This document shows positions 9,801 to 21,054 of a stretch of 64,000 nt of DNA, piece by piece; the stretch's first letter is position 1, and the number at the start of each line of letters is the position of its first letter. The stretch spans positions 12,177,001-12,241,000 of the forward strand of contig NC_057924.1 of NCBI RefSeq assembly GCF_018873765.1, read 5' to 3'. This DNA is from Telopea speciosissima (Eukaryota; Streptophyta; Magnoliopsida; Proteales; Proteaceae). The translations under genes and the position numbers were made by a program. The notes beneath the pieces were generated by a model. The model ran no database searches. It was not told the DNA's origin and saw only the letters and a program-made list of their open reading frames with translations.

Positions 9801-12146
9801 AGACCCCAGCTACAGTCACCACCTCGGCAATCAGAGAGCAAGCAAGAGATCAGAGAAGTTAAAGCTGCAGCTGTAACTCGAGAAATTACAATGTCTGATT
9901 CAGATCAGATGGCCAGAAATGTGAGTGGGAATGTTACCAGTTGTGAATCTGCCAAAAGGAGACGGCCCTCTGTTCCAGTTTCATCACTTACAGCAAATAA
10001 ACCCCAGCTACAGTCACCACCTCCACAATCACCCACACTGCCACCAAATGTCTCAGCAGCACCACCACCACCTCGACCTCCACCACCAATGTTTCCGGAA
10101 AATTTAACCGCAGCCCCATCCCTACCACACGAGTTTCTGCCAAATGTATCCCCAGCAGTAACTCCACCGATACCACGACCACCAACACTGCCTCCAAATG
10201 CTACAGCAACCTCAACATCAGCACCCAATTTTCTGCGGAATGTATCAATACCACCACCACTACCACCATCAGGAGCAGTAGCAACACCACCTCCGCCACC
10301 ACTACCACCATCAGGAGCAATAGCAACACCACCTCTGCCACTGCCACCACCAACACTGCCTCCTAATGCTACAGCAAACTCACCATCAGTGATCAATTTT
10401 CTGCCAAATGTATTAATACCACTACCACCACTACCATCATCAGGAGCAGTCGCAACACCACCTTCGCCACCACCACCACCACCACTACCATCATCAGGAG
10501 CAGTAGCAACACCACCTTCGCCACCACCACCACCACCAGGAGCAGCTCCACCTCCACCTCCAACACCAGGAGCAACAGCACCACCACCACCTCCACCTCC
10601 AACACCAGGACCACCACCACGACCAGGAGCAACAGCACCACCACCACCTCCACCTCCAACACCAGGAGCACCACCACCGCCACCACTACCAGGAGCAGCT
10701 ACCCCACCCCCACCACCCACACTTCCATCAAACGGATCAGTACCACCACCTCCCATGCCACACGGAAAAGGTGCAGCTCCTCCACCACCCCCTGGAGCAA
10801 AAGCACTGCGTCCCAAGAAAGCAAATACCAAATTGAAGAGATCAACCCACATGGGTAACCTGTATCGAGTGCTCAAAGGGAAGGTTGAAGGATCTAGTGT
10901 TATTGCTAAGTCATCTCAAGCAAAGAAGAGTCAGGTTGGGGCCTCTGGGGGTGGCAAACAGAGCATGGCTGATGCATTGGCAGAGATGACAAAGAGGTAT
11001 GTTTTCCATCTCACCAGCTAATTACTGTGGACTGCTCAAAGTATAAGAGATTTAACTGACAACTTGATTAATTAATTGAGTTGTTTTATTGATATCAGAA
11101 AGTTGTTTTCTTTCTTCTCTTCCTTTTCCCCCTCTTTCATTATTTAAACTATTTTTCTTTGGTATCTCAGATCATCCTACTTCCAACAAATTGAAGAAGA
11201 CATCAAGAATTATGCCAAATCAATAAATGAAGTTAAGAAAGACCTTAATTCTTTTCAAACAAAGGATATGGCTGAGATGCTTAAATTCCACCAACAAGTC
11301 GAGAAACAACTTGAGAAGCTGACAGATGAAAGCCAGGTCATTTTGGCATGAGTACTGGTATTTGATTTGTTTAAGTAGACCTCCTTTCTATTAGCTCATA
11401 CCATTCAAAAATATTGACTTGCAGGTATTATCAAGGTTTGAAGACTTCCCATTAAAGAAGCTGGAAGCATTAAGGCTGGCAGCAGCATTGTACTTAAAGC
11501 TGAATGAAATAGCCACCAACCTAGAGAGCTGGAAGATAGTGCCTCCTTTGGGTCAGCTTCTTGACAAATTTGAGAGCTACTTCAGTAAGGTAAAATTTTG
11601 GTTTGCTTCTTTGGAAATATATCTATATAATGTTTTCATAATTGTCAAATTTGCATCACTAATAAACACTTTTACAAACAGATCAAGGTAGAATTAGAAA
11701 CACTGGAAAGAACCAAAGATGAAGAAACTAAGAAATTACAAAGTTACAACATCCATTTTGACTTTCATATCCTGGTGCGAATCAAAGAATTGATGGTCGA
11801 TGTCTCATCAAATTGCATGGAGTTGGCACTGAAGGTAAAATCAATGAGGAGAAATTCCTAAACCCACTTAGTTCTTCCACAGATTTAACTTTCCATACAG
11901 AAAGAATATTGACTCTAATCTGGACATTTGGCATTATTTTTTCAGGAGAGAAGAGAAGCAAAGGCAGCAGCCTATAAAGAAACTGGATCCAAGGCTGACA
12001 ACCGATCGAAGGCATGCATAAAGATGCTTTGGAGGGCTTTTCAGTTAGCCTTTAAGGTCTATTCCTTTGCTGGTGGACAGGATGATCGGGCTGACAGGTT
12101 GTCCAAGGAACTGGCTCATGAAATAGAGACCCATCCTCATCACTAA
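6846..12146 (+). CDS. proline-rich (hydroxyproline-rich glycoprotein family) protein, At1g61080-like
   Basis: Nine exons join in frame to 3,900 nt (1,299 aa): 6846-6911, 7531-7707, 7849-7944, 8027-8153, 8248-10996, 11171-11336, 11425-11589, 11682-11834, 11946-12146, all with GT-AG borders. The first ATG gives MAPGIQSHQQPISIP. Residues 1-290 are a charged N-terminal region. About 297-743 hold seven tandem repeats, about 745-1007 are poly-proline, and 1008-1299 are a charged helical region (MADALAEMTKR, EDFPLKKLEALRLAAALYLK, MLWRAFQLAFKVYSF). The ends resemble the Arabidopsis family annotated as hydroxyproline-rich glycoprotein (At1g61080), but I see no signal peptide and no formin FH2 domain, so a cell-wall role is doubtful. 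A cytoplasmic scaffold-like role is inference. Function unknown. Confidence 0.85.
8674..10030 (+). repeat. seven in-frame coding tandem repeats (62-66 codons)
   Basis: Each unit starts SGSKQEIREVKAAAVTREIT or a close variant, continues DSDQMARNVSGNV, and ends VPVSSLTANRPQLQSP. Units 2-4 lack a four-residue CESS insert that units 1 and 5-7 keep. Copies are nearly identical at DNA level, including synonymous sites, so expansion or homogenisation is recent. Copy-number polymorphism is likely. Confidence 0.9.
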
Positions 12147-12255
12147 TATGCGAGATCAGAACCATTTCTCAATTTGCAGTGGTTAGTTCCTCATTTTTGT
12201 CTGGAAGTTAACAGTGATGATCAGTGAGCAAATGTGCATGTGAGTTTATGATCTT

Positions 12256-12261
12256 AATAAA
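12256..12261 (+). terminator. candidate poly(A) signal of the proline-rich gene
   Basis: AATAAA lies about 110 bp after the stop codon. Plant signals are loose, so this is a position-based guess. Confidence 0.35.
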
Positions 12262-12299
12262 CCAAAGAGGTAGAATGGAACACATACATATAAGTGAAG

Positions 12300-13038
12300 C
12301 TCCTACTCCACTGTGCTAGGTATCAGTCAATTTGTCAATTCTCTAAATATAACTGAGTGATTCCATAGTCATGGATTAGAAACATTTTTATGAGGCTTGT
12401 GAGTGAAAACCATTTGAGAGTTTTTTTTTTTTTTTTCCTTTTTGAATTCCATTCTTACTTAAGGATACTGTATGATCCATTAAAAAACAAAAAAAAGTTA
12501 CTGTATGGAAGCTACTGTCATGTCTGATTTATATGGGATATTATATTGTACGTAAGGTATTATAGTATGTAAATCAAGTAAGCTTGAGATCCCCATCCCC
12601 TCCTCCCCAAAAAAAAAATTTGCAAGAAGCTTACGAGCAAGAGAGACACTCCTAGCCTTATGGGTCACATTTTAATTTTTTGCTCCGTTCAGCATCAAGA
12701 GGGTTCCTAGAACACAGTTGATGTGGTTAGAAACCAAAAATTCTGTCTATTCACAGCATTAGAAGAAGAGCAAGCAGTGGCATTTAAAGGGTGGAAGTCC
12801 AAGAATTTAAAATTTTTTTCTATGAGACCTAATCAAATTCTGGTACCCAAGGTGACTGAGGTATTGGTATTAATACCAAATTCTTTATTTGGTATGTGGA
12901 TCAGTCTGTATAAATTTGAAAAAACAAACAATTTATTTGGCCAATTCTTTTAATCCTTATCATTCAGTGATTTTGAAATGGATGAGGGGGTGATGTTTAG
13001 AAATTCTCGACTGTGATTGCAATGGGGATAGAGATTAA
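12300..13038. other. intergenic between convergent genes
   Basis: AT-rich DNA with a T-run near 12421 and no conserved reading frame. It probably holds the 3' UTR of the upstream gene. Confidence 0.5.
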
Positions 13039-13173
13039 CAGAATTGTGTGGCCTAGAAGGCTAAAACAAGAAGTAGCGATCAAATACCAAATTTGGAATT
13101 CATGGCAGAATTGTGTGGCCTAGAAGGCTAAAACAAGAAGTAGCGATCAAATACCAAATTTGGAATTCATGTG
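13039..13173. repeat. 67-bp tandem duplication
   Basis: GAATTGTGTGGCCTAGAAGG, continuing to ACCAAATTTGGAATTCATG, occurs twice with a 67-bp period and essentially no differences. It lies just beyond the 3' end of the polyphenol oxidase gene. Confidence 0.85.
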
Positions 13174-13226
13174 TACTACACGTTCTTATCATTAAAGCTT
13201 TGTTCACCCCCAAAAAAAAAAAAAAT

Positions 13227-15749
13227 CTAAGAGGCTAACTCTATCTTGAGCCCTCCAATGGTAACGACATCTTTCCCTTGTCGTGGGACCAAAGTCACTA
13301 CCACTGTTTCATCATCTTCAGCTTCCAAGTCCTCCAGTAAATCTGTTATTCCTAATCTCAGACACGTTTTGAAATTCTTCATATTCATCTTCTTCCCATG
13401 CTTGTGTGGTACATTGACGAAGCTTCCTGCAAACTCACTATTACCAGGCCCTGATACCGTCTCGTCTTCGTCATTAATAAACACATCAAACTTCACAAAC
13501 ACGTCTCTGTCAAGCTCTATTCCTTCTATCACCAATATCTCCTCCTCATCGTCCTTCTCTTTCTTGCTTCTCGATTTCTTTGGTCTTTTCACCACTGTCT
13601 TCACCACTGAATCCAGAGCTCTTGGGAACTGACCACCACTATCGTCTGCCGTTGGCTTGACTTTAGTTTTACGAGGTGTTGGTCGAGCTTTGAGCCATGG
13701 AATGTCCACCTCCTGGTATGTGTACCTGAACTTCTTCTCATCCAGGGTATCTCTAACCTTAACTCGTACCAGCTGCGCGTTTTCGTCGTAAAAGAGAAAC
13801 TCTGCATTTGTGGTATAAATGGAGTGGTTAGAGTTGAAATCCATCTCCAACCATTCAAATCAAATTTAAAACAGTATCTAGTATAAGATAGGTTAAAGGA
13901 CTTGATTTAACGCGTTTCATAGCTTTAGAGTTTTGACGAATCAATCAAATACTTAATAAACAACTAGTGGATTTTAGTAAACCTTTTAAATTCATGCTCA
14001 CTTGGCATCCTTCGACGGATTTTCATGCTCTCAAATGCACCCCTAGTGCACTTGGGAAGATAAAAATCCAATGCACAAGTGAGGTGCACCATCCGATGCA
14101 CTTTAAAGTTACCCTCGATAATGCACCGCATTTGAGAGGATAAAAGTTCTCTTCTGACCGTACATTTTAAACACGTAATGGGTCATTAGCAATTCCAATC
14201 CAGATCAATTTTGGAATTGGCCTGAATCGGTGCTCAGGAACCTTTTAGAATCAATCCTCATTTTCAAAAATGAGAATTTCTAGGGTTTTTAAGTGTGAAT
14301 TGAACGTGTTAGATCAATGGAAATCAGGATTGGTCATCACTAATTCTGATCCAAATCCACTAAGTCGACGAAGTCTTATAACCCTACCTACATGAGTCTG
14401 TTTATGGATCCAAATCTTCTATGGTGCGGACTGCCCATCTTGCCGTGCTGCACAGACAAAAGGCGGTGTGCATTGACTGCCTTACCCCTGCCTGAGCACC
14501 TTACTCAAGTGGGGGTAAGGCGGTCATTGCGCACAGCCCTGTTTCTGTGCAGCACAGGCAGGACAGGGCAGTGCATCGTAGAAGATCTGTGTTGGTCTGC
14601 TCATACCCTACCTGTGTTCAACCAGTCTGGATCAGTGTAGTCCTTTCTCTTTCCTCCGAGCCCTTTCCATATCGTCCACAGCCTGTCAATGTTAGAATGG
14701 TGAGCAAAGAAGATGGGATCCCGAGCGGCCGAGTAAAAATTACCCATATCCTCAAGATTGGGTTGACTCCGGTCACCACACCATAAATGAACCGGGCCAT
14801 GGGGAACATTCTCTACCGAACCAGCTCCGGGATCTGGTTCATCCCCTGCCCTGTAAGGAGTACCAAAGAAGAGCTGTGTAGTCTTGGCGTTAGACACCAC
14901 CTGACGATACATGATAGAGAGATTGCTTGCAATTTGTTCCTGACCGATCGTGTTGGGATCAACTTTGTCGTAATCTAGATCCACCATTGTAGGGGGTTGA
15001 TGCTTTGGATCGCGAAGCTTATCATAAAGAGGTGAGTTTGGGTTAGCATACATTGCAGGCATTTGCATCCCCCCAGGGGAATCATAATTCCAGAAGGGTA
15101 AAGCGAAAGTAGGATCATTGATAAGCTTTCCACAAATCTTCTCAAAGAAATAAAGATAGTATCGATGCCATGGAAAGAAAAACCATGAATTGTGAACTTG
15201 GATTTCCAAATGTGGAAAACCAATTTGGTCATAAGCACCATCACAATAAGCACAATGAACGTTAGCCTGTTGCGTGAAGCTTCTTGGGTCATCAGCTGGG
15301 AGAGCTTTCATGAGTGCGATTGCTTTAGAGTACTTAGCGATGTATTCATCGTTCACCAAGTGAGCTGCTTGCCTGACCCTCATCGGCGACGACGACGACA
15401 ACAGCGATGGAAGCTTGAAATCAACGATCTTTAACTTCTTTGGTGGGCAGCAATTGATAGGTTTAGCACCTAGAGGCAAGTCTGCTGCACCACATTTGGA
15501 GAGGTCTGGAGACTTCAGTGGAGCTGCTAAGGCTAATGGATCAACATTGAAGCTTGTTGAACCATAGAGCCCCCCTAAACCAATCAACACATCCCTCCTG
15601 TCTATTTCTTTTCCACCTCTATCTTTAGATTTACAGGAAATCTTGCGAGGTGATGAGAGATACCTTCGCCTACCAACTACAGGGATTTGCAGCCTCTTCT
15701 GATTGGCATTATAGAAGGGAAATGTAGAGGAAGCAGACAATGAAGCCAT
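13227..15749 (-). CDS. PPO: polyphenol oxidase (catechol oxidase/tyrosinase), chloroplast
   Basis: Exon 1 (15749-14612) and exon 2 (13801-13227) join in phase 1 to 1,713 nt, 570 aa, a normal length. Residues 1-75 form a bipartite transit peptide: a Ser/Arg-rich stroma part, then a twin-arginine thylakoid signal (DRRDVLIGLGG) ending ALA. The CuA ligands fit H165, H186 and H195 with thioether Cys169 (HCAYC); CuB fits H317, H321 and H351, and Phe338 is at the gate position. The DPDWL motif follows, then YTYQEVDIPWL and the KFDV domain. The enzyme oxidises o-diphenols to quinones (browning, defence) and would sit in the thylakoid lumen. Splicing gives DWLNTEFLFYDENAQL, the expected family sequence. 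No damage seen; probably functional. Confidence 0.93.
14019..14160. mobile_element. foldback MITE in the PPO intron
   Basis: CTCTCAAATGCACC on the left pairs with GGTGCATT and GCATTTGAGAGG on the right, and GTGCAC words repeat through the core. Confidence 0.5.
14406..14590. mobile_element. foldback MITE in the PPO intron, GGATCC-TCTA family
   Basis: Left arm (GGATCCAAATCTTCTATGGT, then GGACTGCCC and GTGCTGCACAGAC) and right arm (CTGTGCAGCACAGGCAGGAC, then AGGGCAGTGCAT and TAGAAGATCT) are inverted copies. The family also occurs at 5444. It ends about 20 bp from the splice donor. Confidence 0.7.
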
Positions 15750-15785
15750 TGTGTTACAGTTTGATCAGTTGTCCTCTTTAGATCT

Positions 15786-15797
15786 GTTTTTATAAGG
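15786..15797 (-). promoter_or_regulatory. TATA box of PPO
   Basis: CCTTATAAAAAC on the minus strand lies about 40-50 bp upstream of the PPO ATG. This implies a very short leader. Position and sequence fit a plant TATA box; the transcription start is not shown. Confidence 0.6.
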
Positions 15798-15799
15798 GA

Positions 15800-17003
15800 C
15801 AAATAATATCTCATTTACCTTTCTTTATTTACCTTATTTTCAACCTTGGATTTGAATTTCTCCTCATGCACGGATTTTATGGACTTTTGGGTTTTTAATT
15901 TTTTTGGTGTCTTATGGAAGGACTATTCAAATTGAAGTAGCTAACCATGTAGATTAAACGTTAAAGTCGTGCTTAATGACTTGCCGTTCTAATCCTAGCC
16001 CGCCTCCGTTTATCCATCTTGGCCGAAGAGATTAAAAGGTTACGGGTCGTTGACGCTGGCTTATCCAAAACCTCTCACTCATCTTCAGAACCATTTTTTC
16101 TCAAGGACAACCACCGACATGCTGAACACATACGGTACGAAAGCTTGGTTTTGTTTTATAGAGATCTTCTTATTGTTCACGTATTATAACCAATTTAGTT
16201 TAGGCAGCTTTCACTCTAGCGATAGGTATGAACGGCTTCACTCGATAGGTAACCCTCTCTTAGGTAACTTCTTTCTGTTATTAAAATTTGTGACGTAGTG
16301 TCTGGTTTTGATACCAAATGTTAGGTATTTGACCGATACATCAAAAGCTCCAGAACTGATGGAACGCATTAAATCAAGTCCTTAAACCTATCCCATACTA
16401 GACTGACTAAATTTAATACTCATACACTAAAGTGGACCCCATTAGGCACATAGCATTCCCCCACCCCTCTCGCCTTTAGTGATAACAACCATGGAAATAG
16501 ATTGAGTAGCTTGACTTTTCCCCCTTATATCCTTTTTTCTTTCTCGATTTGCTACAACTGTGTTTAAGAATTTTTAGTTTTCCTCCATGATGATGTCAAC
16601 CATAACGATCCCAACAACAACATTAACAACATTATAGTCTTATCCCAACTTAATGGGATCAGTTACATGAATCCTAGAAGAGTCAATAAAATAACAATAA
16701 AGAACTATAAAAAAAAGAAGGGTGGGGCATACAACATTGACACACACACTCTAGGACATCGACCCTTCTTAGCTACCCAACATTCCTCTCTAGGCCAAAT
16801 GACAAATAGAACTAATGGAGGTCCAGAGGGGAGTGATCTGGAATATGTAAAAACAAAATTAATTATTTAACAAAAAATAGTTTGTAAGAGATCTATCGTA
16901 ATGGGTTCTCTACATTAGATTCAATCTATTGAAAGAGAGAAGATTTCTTGATTAGGAACTTAGAATGGATATACAATTGGATACATTGGAATTGTCAATT
17001 TCT
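15800..17003. other. intergenic upstream of PPO
   Basis: AT-rich DNA with no gene recognised. At 16611-16675 a stretch reading TTATCCCAACTTAATGGGAT, then CAGTTACATGAATCC, resembles a dispersed plant repeat tail (possibly RTE-type LINE or SINE derived). The element itself is not visible. Confidence 0.4.
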
Positions 17004-17150
17004 TGAATTTTTATTCGCTGTTGTAACTAGAGCGTTGCTGTGCACATCGTGTTGCGTAGCAACGACTATGTGTACACAATAGATCCCATTGTACGCACAT
17101 GGCCACTGCTAGCAGCGCTCTAGTTACAGCCGCAGATAAAGATCCCAATT
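17004..17150. mobile_element. foldback MITE
   Basis: GCTGTTGTAACTAGAGCGTT on the left matches the reverse complement of the right end (GCGGCTGTAACTAGAGCGCT). A TTTTTATTCGC to CGCAGATAAAGATC extension makes the TIR about 40 bp. Confidence 0.7.
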
Positions 17151-18046
17151 TCTTAGACTTAAGACTTCTGGTAAGTGGCAAAGGGCTAGATAGTTGGATA
17201 TAGCGTAAATCTATGAAAAGTCTGAATACAATCCTCTTACCCCACCTATCTTGACATATTAATAGCAGTGTAATAATAAATGTGGCCCAATGGGTCCTCT
17301 TCCTGGCCCCTTTAGGTTCCTGTCTGACCCAAGTGGGTCCTTATCTGGCTCCGATGTGGGACCTAATACTCAGAAGAAGAAAAAAAAAAAAGGACTTCTG
17401 GTATGTCTCTGTCTGTTAACTGTACGTGAGGATGAAAATCGTTTTCATCTTTTATTTTCCTAGATTACGAATTTTCGCAGCTACAGATCTAAGAAAATTT
17501 TCTATATTTAAAACGTGAACAATATCTCATGCTTCGTTCAATAAATACATCCTTGATTTTAAGAGTTAAAATCTTGAAACAATCTACTTTTCTTTCTACA
17601 TTAATTAATGGCTTTATCTCTTGTCACCATCTACCAGCGTAGTGTACAGCTTGCAATAGGACAATGGTGTCCCATTGACCAAAATGTCCTGTGGAAAGTA
17701 AGGTCACACAATACCATATGCCCACTTGCCAGTCGTGCCATGGTAGTTGAATCCGAATCAGCTAACCACATGGGGACGGATGGGGACAGATCTGATCTCT
17801 CCATGGGACGTGGGTCCTATACTCTAGAGGCGGGTCCCACACCCCATGAAGGGTTTCAAATTTGTCCCTATCGGTCCCCATGTGGGTAGCAGATCTGAAC
17901 TTGTGGAGAAGTTGGGGTTGATCGGGAGTTGAGATCGTGGTTTGTAATCTCGGGATCGAATTGGTCGAATCGTCCAGATCGGAATGGTATTGGTTGAAGA
18001 CTTGAAGTCAATCCTAAAAAATTAATCGAATCGATATCAATCTACT
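17151..18046. other. intergenic, no gene seen
   Basis: Contains GGGTCC-rich stretches and an open frame at 17608-17889 without recognisable domains. I do not call it a gene. Confidence 0.45.
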
Positions 18047-18054
18047 AGTAGAAC

Positions 18055-18749
18055 TAAGGGTGTCAATTGAGACGATTCTCGGTACTTAGGACAGGTCTAT
18101 ACCGGCACCGATACAAAAGGTGTCAATCCTAGTACCGTCCTATTTAATAAACAGGACCAAACCTAGGTCCCAATCCCGATTATTAACGGGATGGGACGGT
18201 AATGGTTCCTAAACGGTTCTAAGTCCGATAAAAAAGGGACAAAAAGTTTAATGGTTCCAAGATGGTTTCATTATTTGAAAACAACTTCGAATACGAAACT
18301 AAAATAAATTGCATGGATTTATTTTTTCAATGTCATCCCTAAGATCATATGTAATCTTCTCAAAACAATGTCTAAGAATTGATGACGACAAAATAAACAA
18401 ACTCATATATGGTTTTAGTGCAATCACAAAACAAGTTTATAGGAATAGAACTAAAGGTCCATTAGCTAAAACCTCTATAAGAAAAAATACCATTACAATA
18501 CATCAAACAGCCATAAAACTTCAGATAATAACATGAAATATACCCTTTGAAAAGATATTCATAGTTCTGGTACCTAATCGGTATTTCGGTACTAGACCAC
18601 TGGTACCATTGGAAATTCTGTCCCAGAATCGTCCCATCCCATTTATTATTCGGTACCAAAATCATATCTCAATACCGTCTCATTTATTAATGAGACGGTC
18701 CAATACCAGGTTTTAGCAGGACGGTTTCGATCCCAGATTGACACCCTTA
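18055..18749. mobile_element. non-autonomous hAT-like element with perfect 8-bp TSD
   Basis: The termini are TAAGGGTGTCAA and TTGACACCCTTA, with AGTAGAAC on both sides (18047-18054 and 18750-18757). Subterminal regions are rich in GGTACC and GGACGGT words in both orientations. No transposase frame. Confidence 0.85.
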
Positions 18750-19130
18750 AGTAGAACCTAAGGATAAAAAACATAAAAAATAAAATAATACTTTTTATTA
18801 AAAAACAGGGGCAATTTGGTCTGATCAGAACTGTATCAGGGCGATCCAGATCTAAATCAGCCAAAGCCAATCCCGATCATAACAGCCATGTGCGCGGTAA
18901 GCTAGATCTTTTTCATGTGATACTTTTGAGTGTATTGATTGATGCTTTCTTGATAAAAATTGTGGGACGATTGGGGCAACCATAAACGAACAAGCTTCCC
19001 GTTCAAATACCACTTCAAACCACAAGTATTGTCGCACGGTACGGTGATGTATTACTTTTAACCGCACAATCATACAATGGGATAGAATAATAGATAAATG
19101 AACACATGCTAAACTTCATATTTGTTTTTT

Positions 19131-19268
19131 GGGGGAATGTTCTTTGTGCCGAGGGCGCAGACTGCACCCAAACACATGGGGGTGGGCGCAATGACCACCC
19201 TGCCCCCTGAGTGGCCGGCCCATGTGTCTGGGAGCAGCCTGCGCTGCAACACAGAGGACAATGTTGAG
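19131..19268. mobile_element. GC-rich foldback MITE
   Basis: Left arm GGGCGCAGACTGCACCCA, then AACACATGGG, faces right arm CCCATGTGTCTGGGAGCAGC, then CTGCGCTGCAACACAGAG. The core GGGCGCAATGACCACCCTGC is GC-rich against the AT-rich surroundings. Confidence 0.65.
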
Positions 19269-19438
19269 AAATTTCATACTTATTCAATCATTCATTTTCT
19301 CATGTATTCGTATATTTCCTTAAAGCTTTGTTTTGCTGTAAGGAAAAGCTTTAAGGAAAATTGAAAGAAACGGAAGTGAAATTTTTAAATTTTTATAATT
19401 ATTACCTAACATGATTGTATAAATTAATATGACAGATT

Positions 19439-19578
19439 TTCATACACGACTGTATATGATACATGGTTGTGCTTCAACCATTGGATGGGCATGATCATGT
19501 ACAATACAAGGTTTCTCATCCCCATCCAACGGTTGAAGGCATGGTCGTGCATGGTGCATGATCGTGTAAGAAACCTTT
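19439..19578. mobile_element. foldback MITE
   Basis: TACACGACTGTATATGATAC, then TTCAACCATTGGATGGG, pairs with CCCATCCAACGGTTGAAG, then GCATGATCGTGTA. It forms one long imperfect hairpin. Confidence 0.65.
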
Positions 19579-20221
19579 TGCCTAAACTAATTAAATTTCT
19601 TACTAGATGTAATAAGGGCAAGAGATTGTTGTCTGGTTTTGTAGCCCTTACACTAGCATAGGGACCAATGAGAGCACAGGAACATCAACATGGATGAGAT
19701 ATTTAACCAAAAAGAAAAAAAAAACATGGATGAGATATTGATTTTACAAAGGCAGAACAATAAATTCATGTGATCCTGTGTCTGGGCATAGGGGCCACGT
19801 GATCAGGCTGTTTTTTTTTTTTTTTTTTTTTCATTTAATAATGATACCTTTTTTTTTTTTGTAGAAAATAATAACTTTTTAGATGTAAGTTTTATTTTAC
19901 TTTTCAAATCCAAGAGATTTTTTTTTTGATAAACAAATCCAAGACATTTAAATGCAAAGTAAAATAAAATTTAATAATCAAATATAGAATAATTTAGAGT
20001 TAGTGACATACCCAGGTGGGATAATGATTATAAAAGTTTCATTATTAGGTTTGAAATTTTCATTTCCTTATGTAAAAGCCATCCATTTCCTCTTTGAAAA
20101 GTTTAATTTCTTCACTTATTTTTTGAAGCCACTCAAACAACTTTGTTTGGATTGCAATTTTTACATGTGAACATTATCCAATCTATGTGATAGATATTTG
20201 TACCGATCTAGAGGGACCAGG
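19579..20221. other. intergenic with poly(T) tracts
   Basis: T-runs near 19811-19832 and 19850-19860, otherwise AT-rich DNA without a gene signal. Confidence 0.5.
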
Positions 20222-20357
20222 ATCCTCTATAGTACCGGCGGGGCGGCGGCGGGGTGGCAGTGCGCATCCGACGGCACAGCAGAGGCCATGTGGGCACACA
20301 TGGCCTCTGCTGTGCCGTCGGATGCGCACTGCCGCCCCGCCGGTATTGTAGAGGATT
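20222..20357. mobile_element. near-perfect GC-rich hairpin element
   Basis: Two arms of about 65 bp (GCACTGCCGCCCCGCCGGTA on the right) are almost exact inverted copies around a GGCAC loop at about 20290. Outer ends read GGATCCTCTATAGTACC and GGTATTGTAGAGGAT, resembling the GGATCC-TCTA family. The near-identity of the arms points to recent origin or strong folding. Confidence 0.75.
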
Positions 20358-20434
20358 TTAATTCGATCTAGAGATACTTTCTAGACATGGTAGACTAGCT
20401 TGAGAAACTTCCCTTATAAGAGTAGTGTTTGAAG

Positions 20435-21054
20435 TAGGGGTCAACCGGTCGGGCTCTATCGGGTGGTTCGGGCCTAGCCGGGCCTCATGGTGCTTAAAGC
20501 CTGCACCGTGATTGCCCATTTATATAAAAGACCACCTTGCATAAATAAGACCAAAGTTAACATGAATGGTCGCGTTCCAAGTATTTCTTTGTGTGTTATT
20601 TGGATAAAATCATTCTATCCGATCAAAATTGTTCTTCCCGATCTGAATTTAAATTCTAGCTGAATGGATCTTTCATGAATCAATTTTCTTAATTTGGTGG
20701 TTTGCGTAGATTTAATGTCACATTATTCTCTCTTATTTAATACATGTTTGAATCGTAAAGAACTTAATTTTCATTTGCAGCATGAATCCCATAAGTAAAT
20801 ATTGACATAGCCACACATGGGACACCAAGAGAGGGAAGGGGAGGGGAAATTTATAAGTCAATGGATTGGGCTACGTTGAGCCTGTAATTAGTTGATCTGA
20901 TCGGGTACCCGACAGATTAGGACTCCTAATTGGGACCACCCGATTACTATACGTATTGAACTTAAGCCCAACACATTTAATAAATGGACTGTTCTTTAGC
21001 CGGCCGAGCTCATTCGGGTCTATTGGGTCACCGGGCCTGGAATTGACACCCCTA
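20435..21054. mobile_element. non-autonomous hAT-like element
   Basis: Starts TAGGGGTCAACCGGTCGGGC and ends GGAATTGACACCCCTA. The flanks GTTTGAAG (20427-20434) and CTTTGAAG (21055-21062) agree at seven of eight bases. No coding capacity. Confidence 0.75.

Larger units (their letters stand above)
13802..14611 (-). other. PPO intron, 810 bp, filled with MITEs
   Basis: The donor is ACAG|GTAGGG and the acceptor ATGCAG|AG on the minus strand. Two foldback elements (14019-14160 and 14406-14590) and a weaker inverted repeat between them account for over half of it. Confidence 0.85.

Noticed and set aside
9905-10876. Gly-rich minus-strand protein of 323 residues
   Set aside because: Exact antisense of the poly-proline coding tract; composition explains the open frame.
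8256-10876. Formin assignment for the proline-rich protein
   Set aside because: There is a poly-proline tract but no FH2 domain, and the C-terminal region is of a different type.
13227-13850. Separate 207-residue gene downstream of PPO
   Set aside because: Its first 16 codons read through intron sequence. Splicing at 13801 joins it in phase to PPO exon 1 and restores the family sequence.
17608-17889. Short plus-strand protein with an open 93-codon frame
   Set aside because: No domain, no splice context, repetitive GGGTCC/GGGGAC composition.
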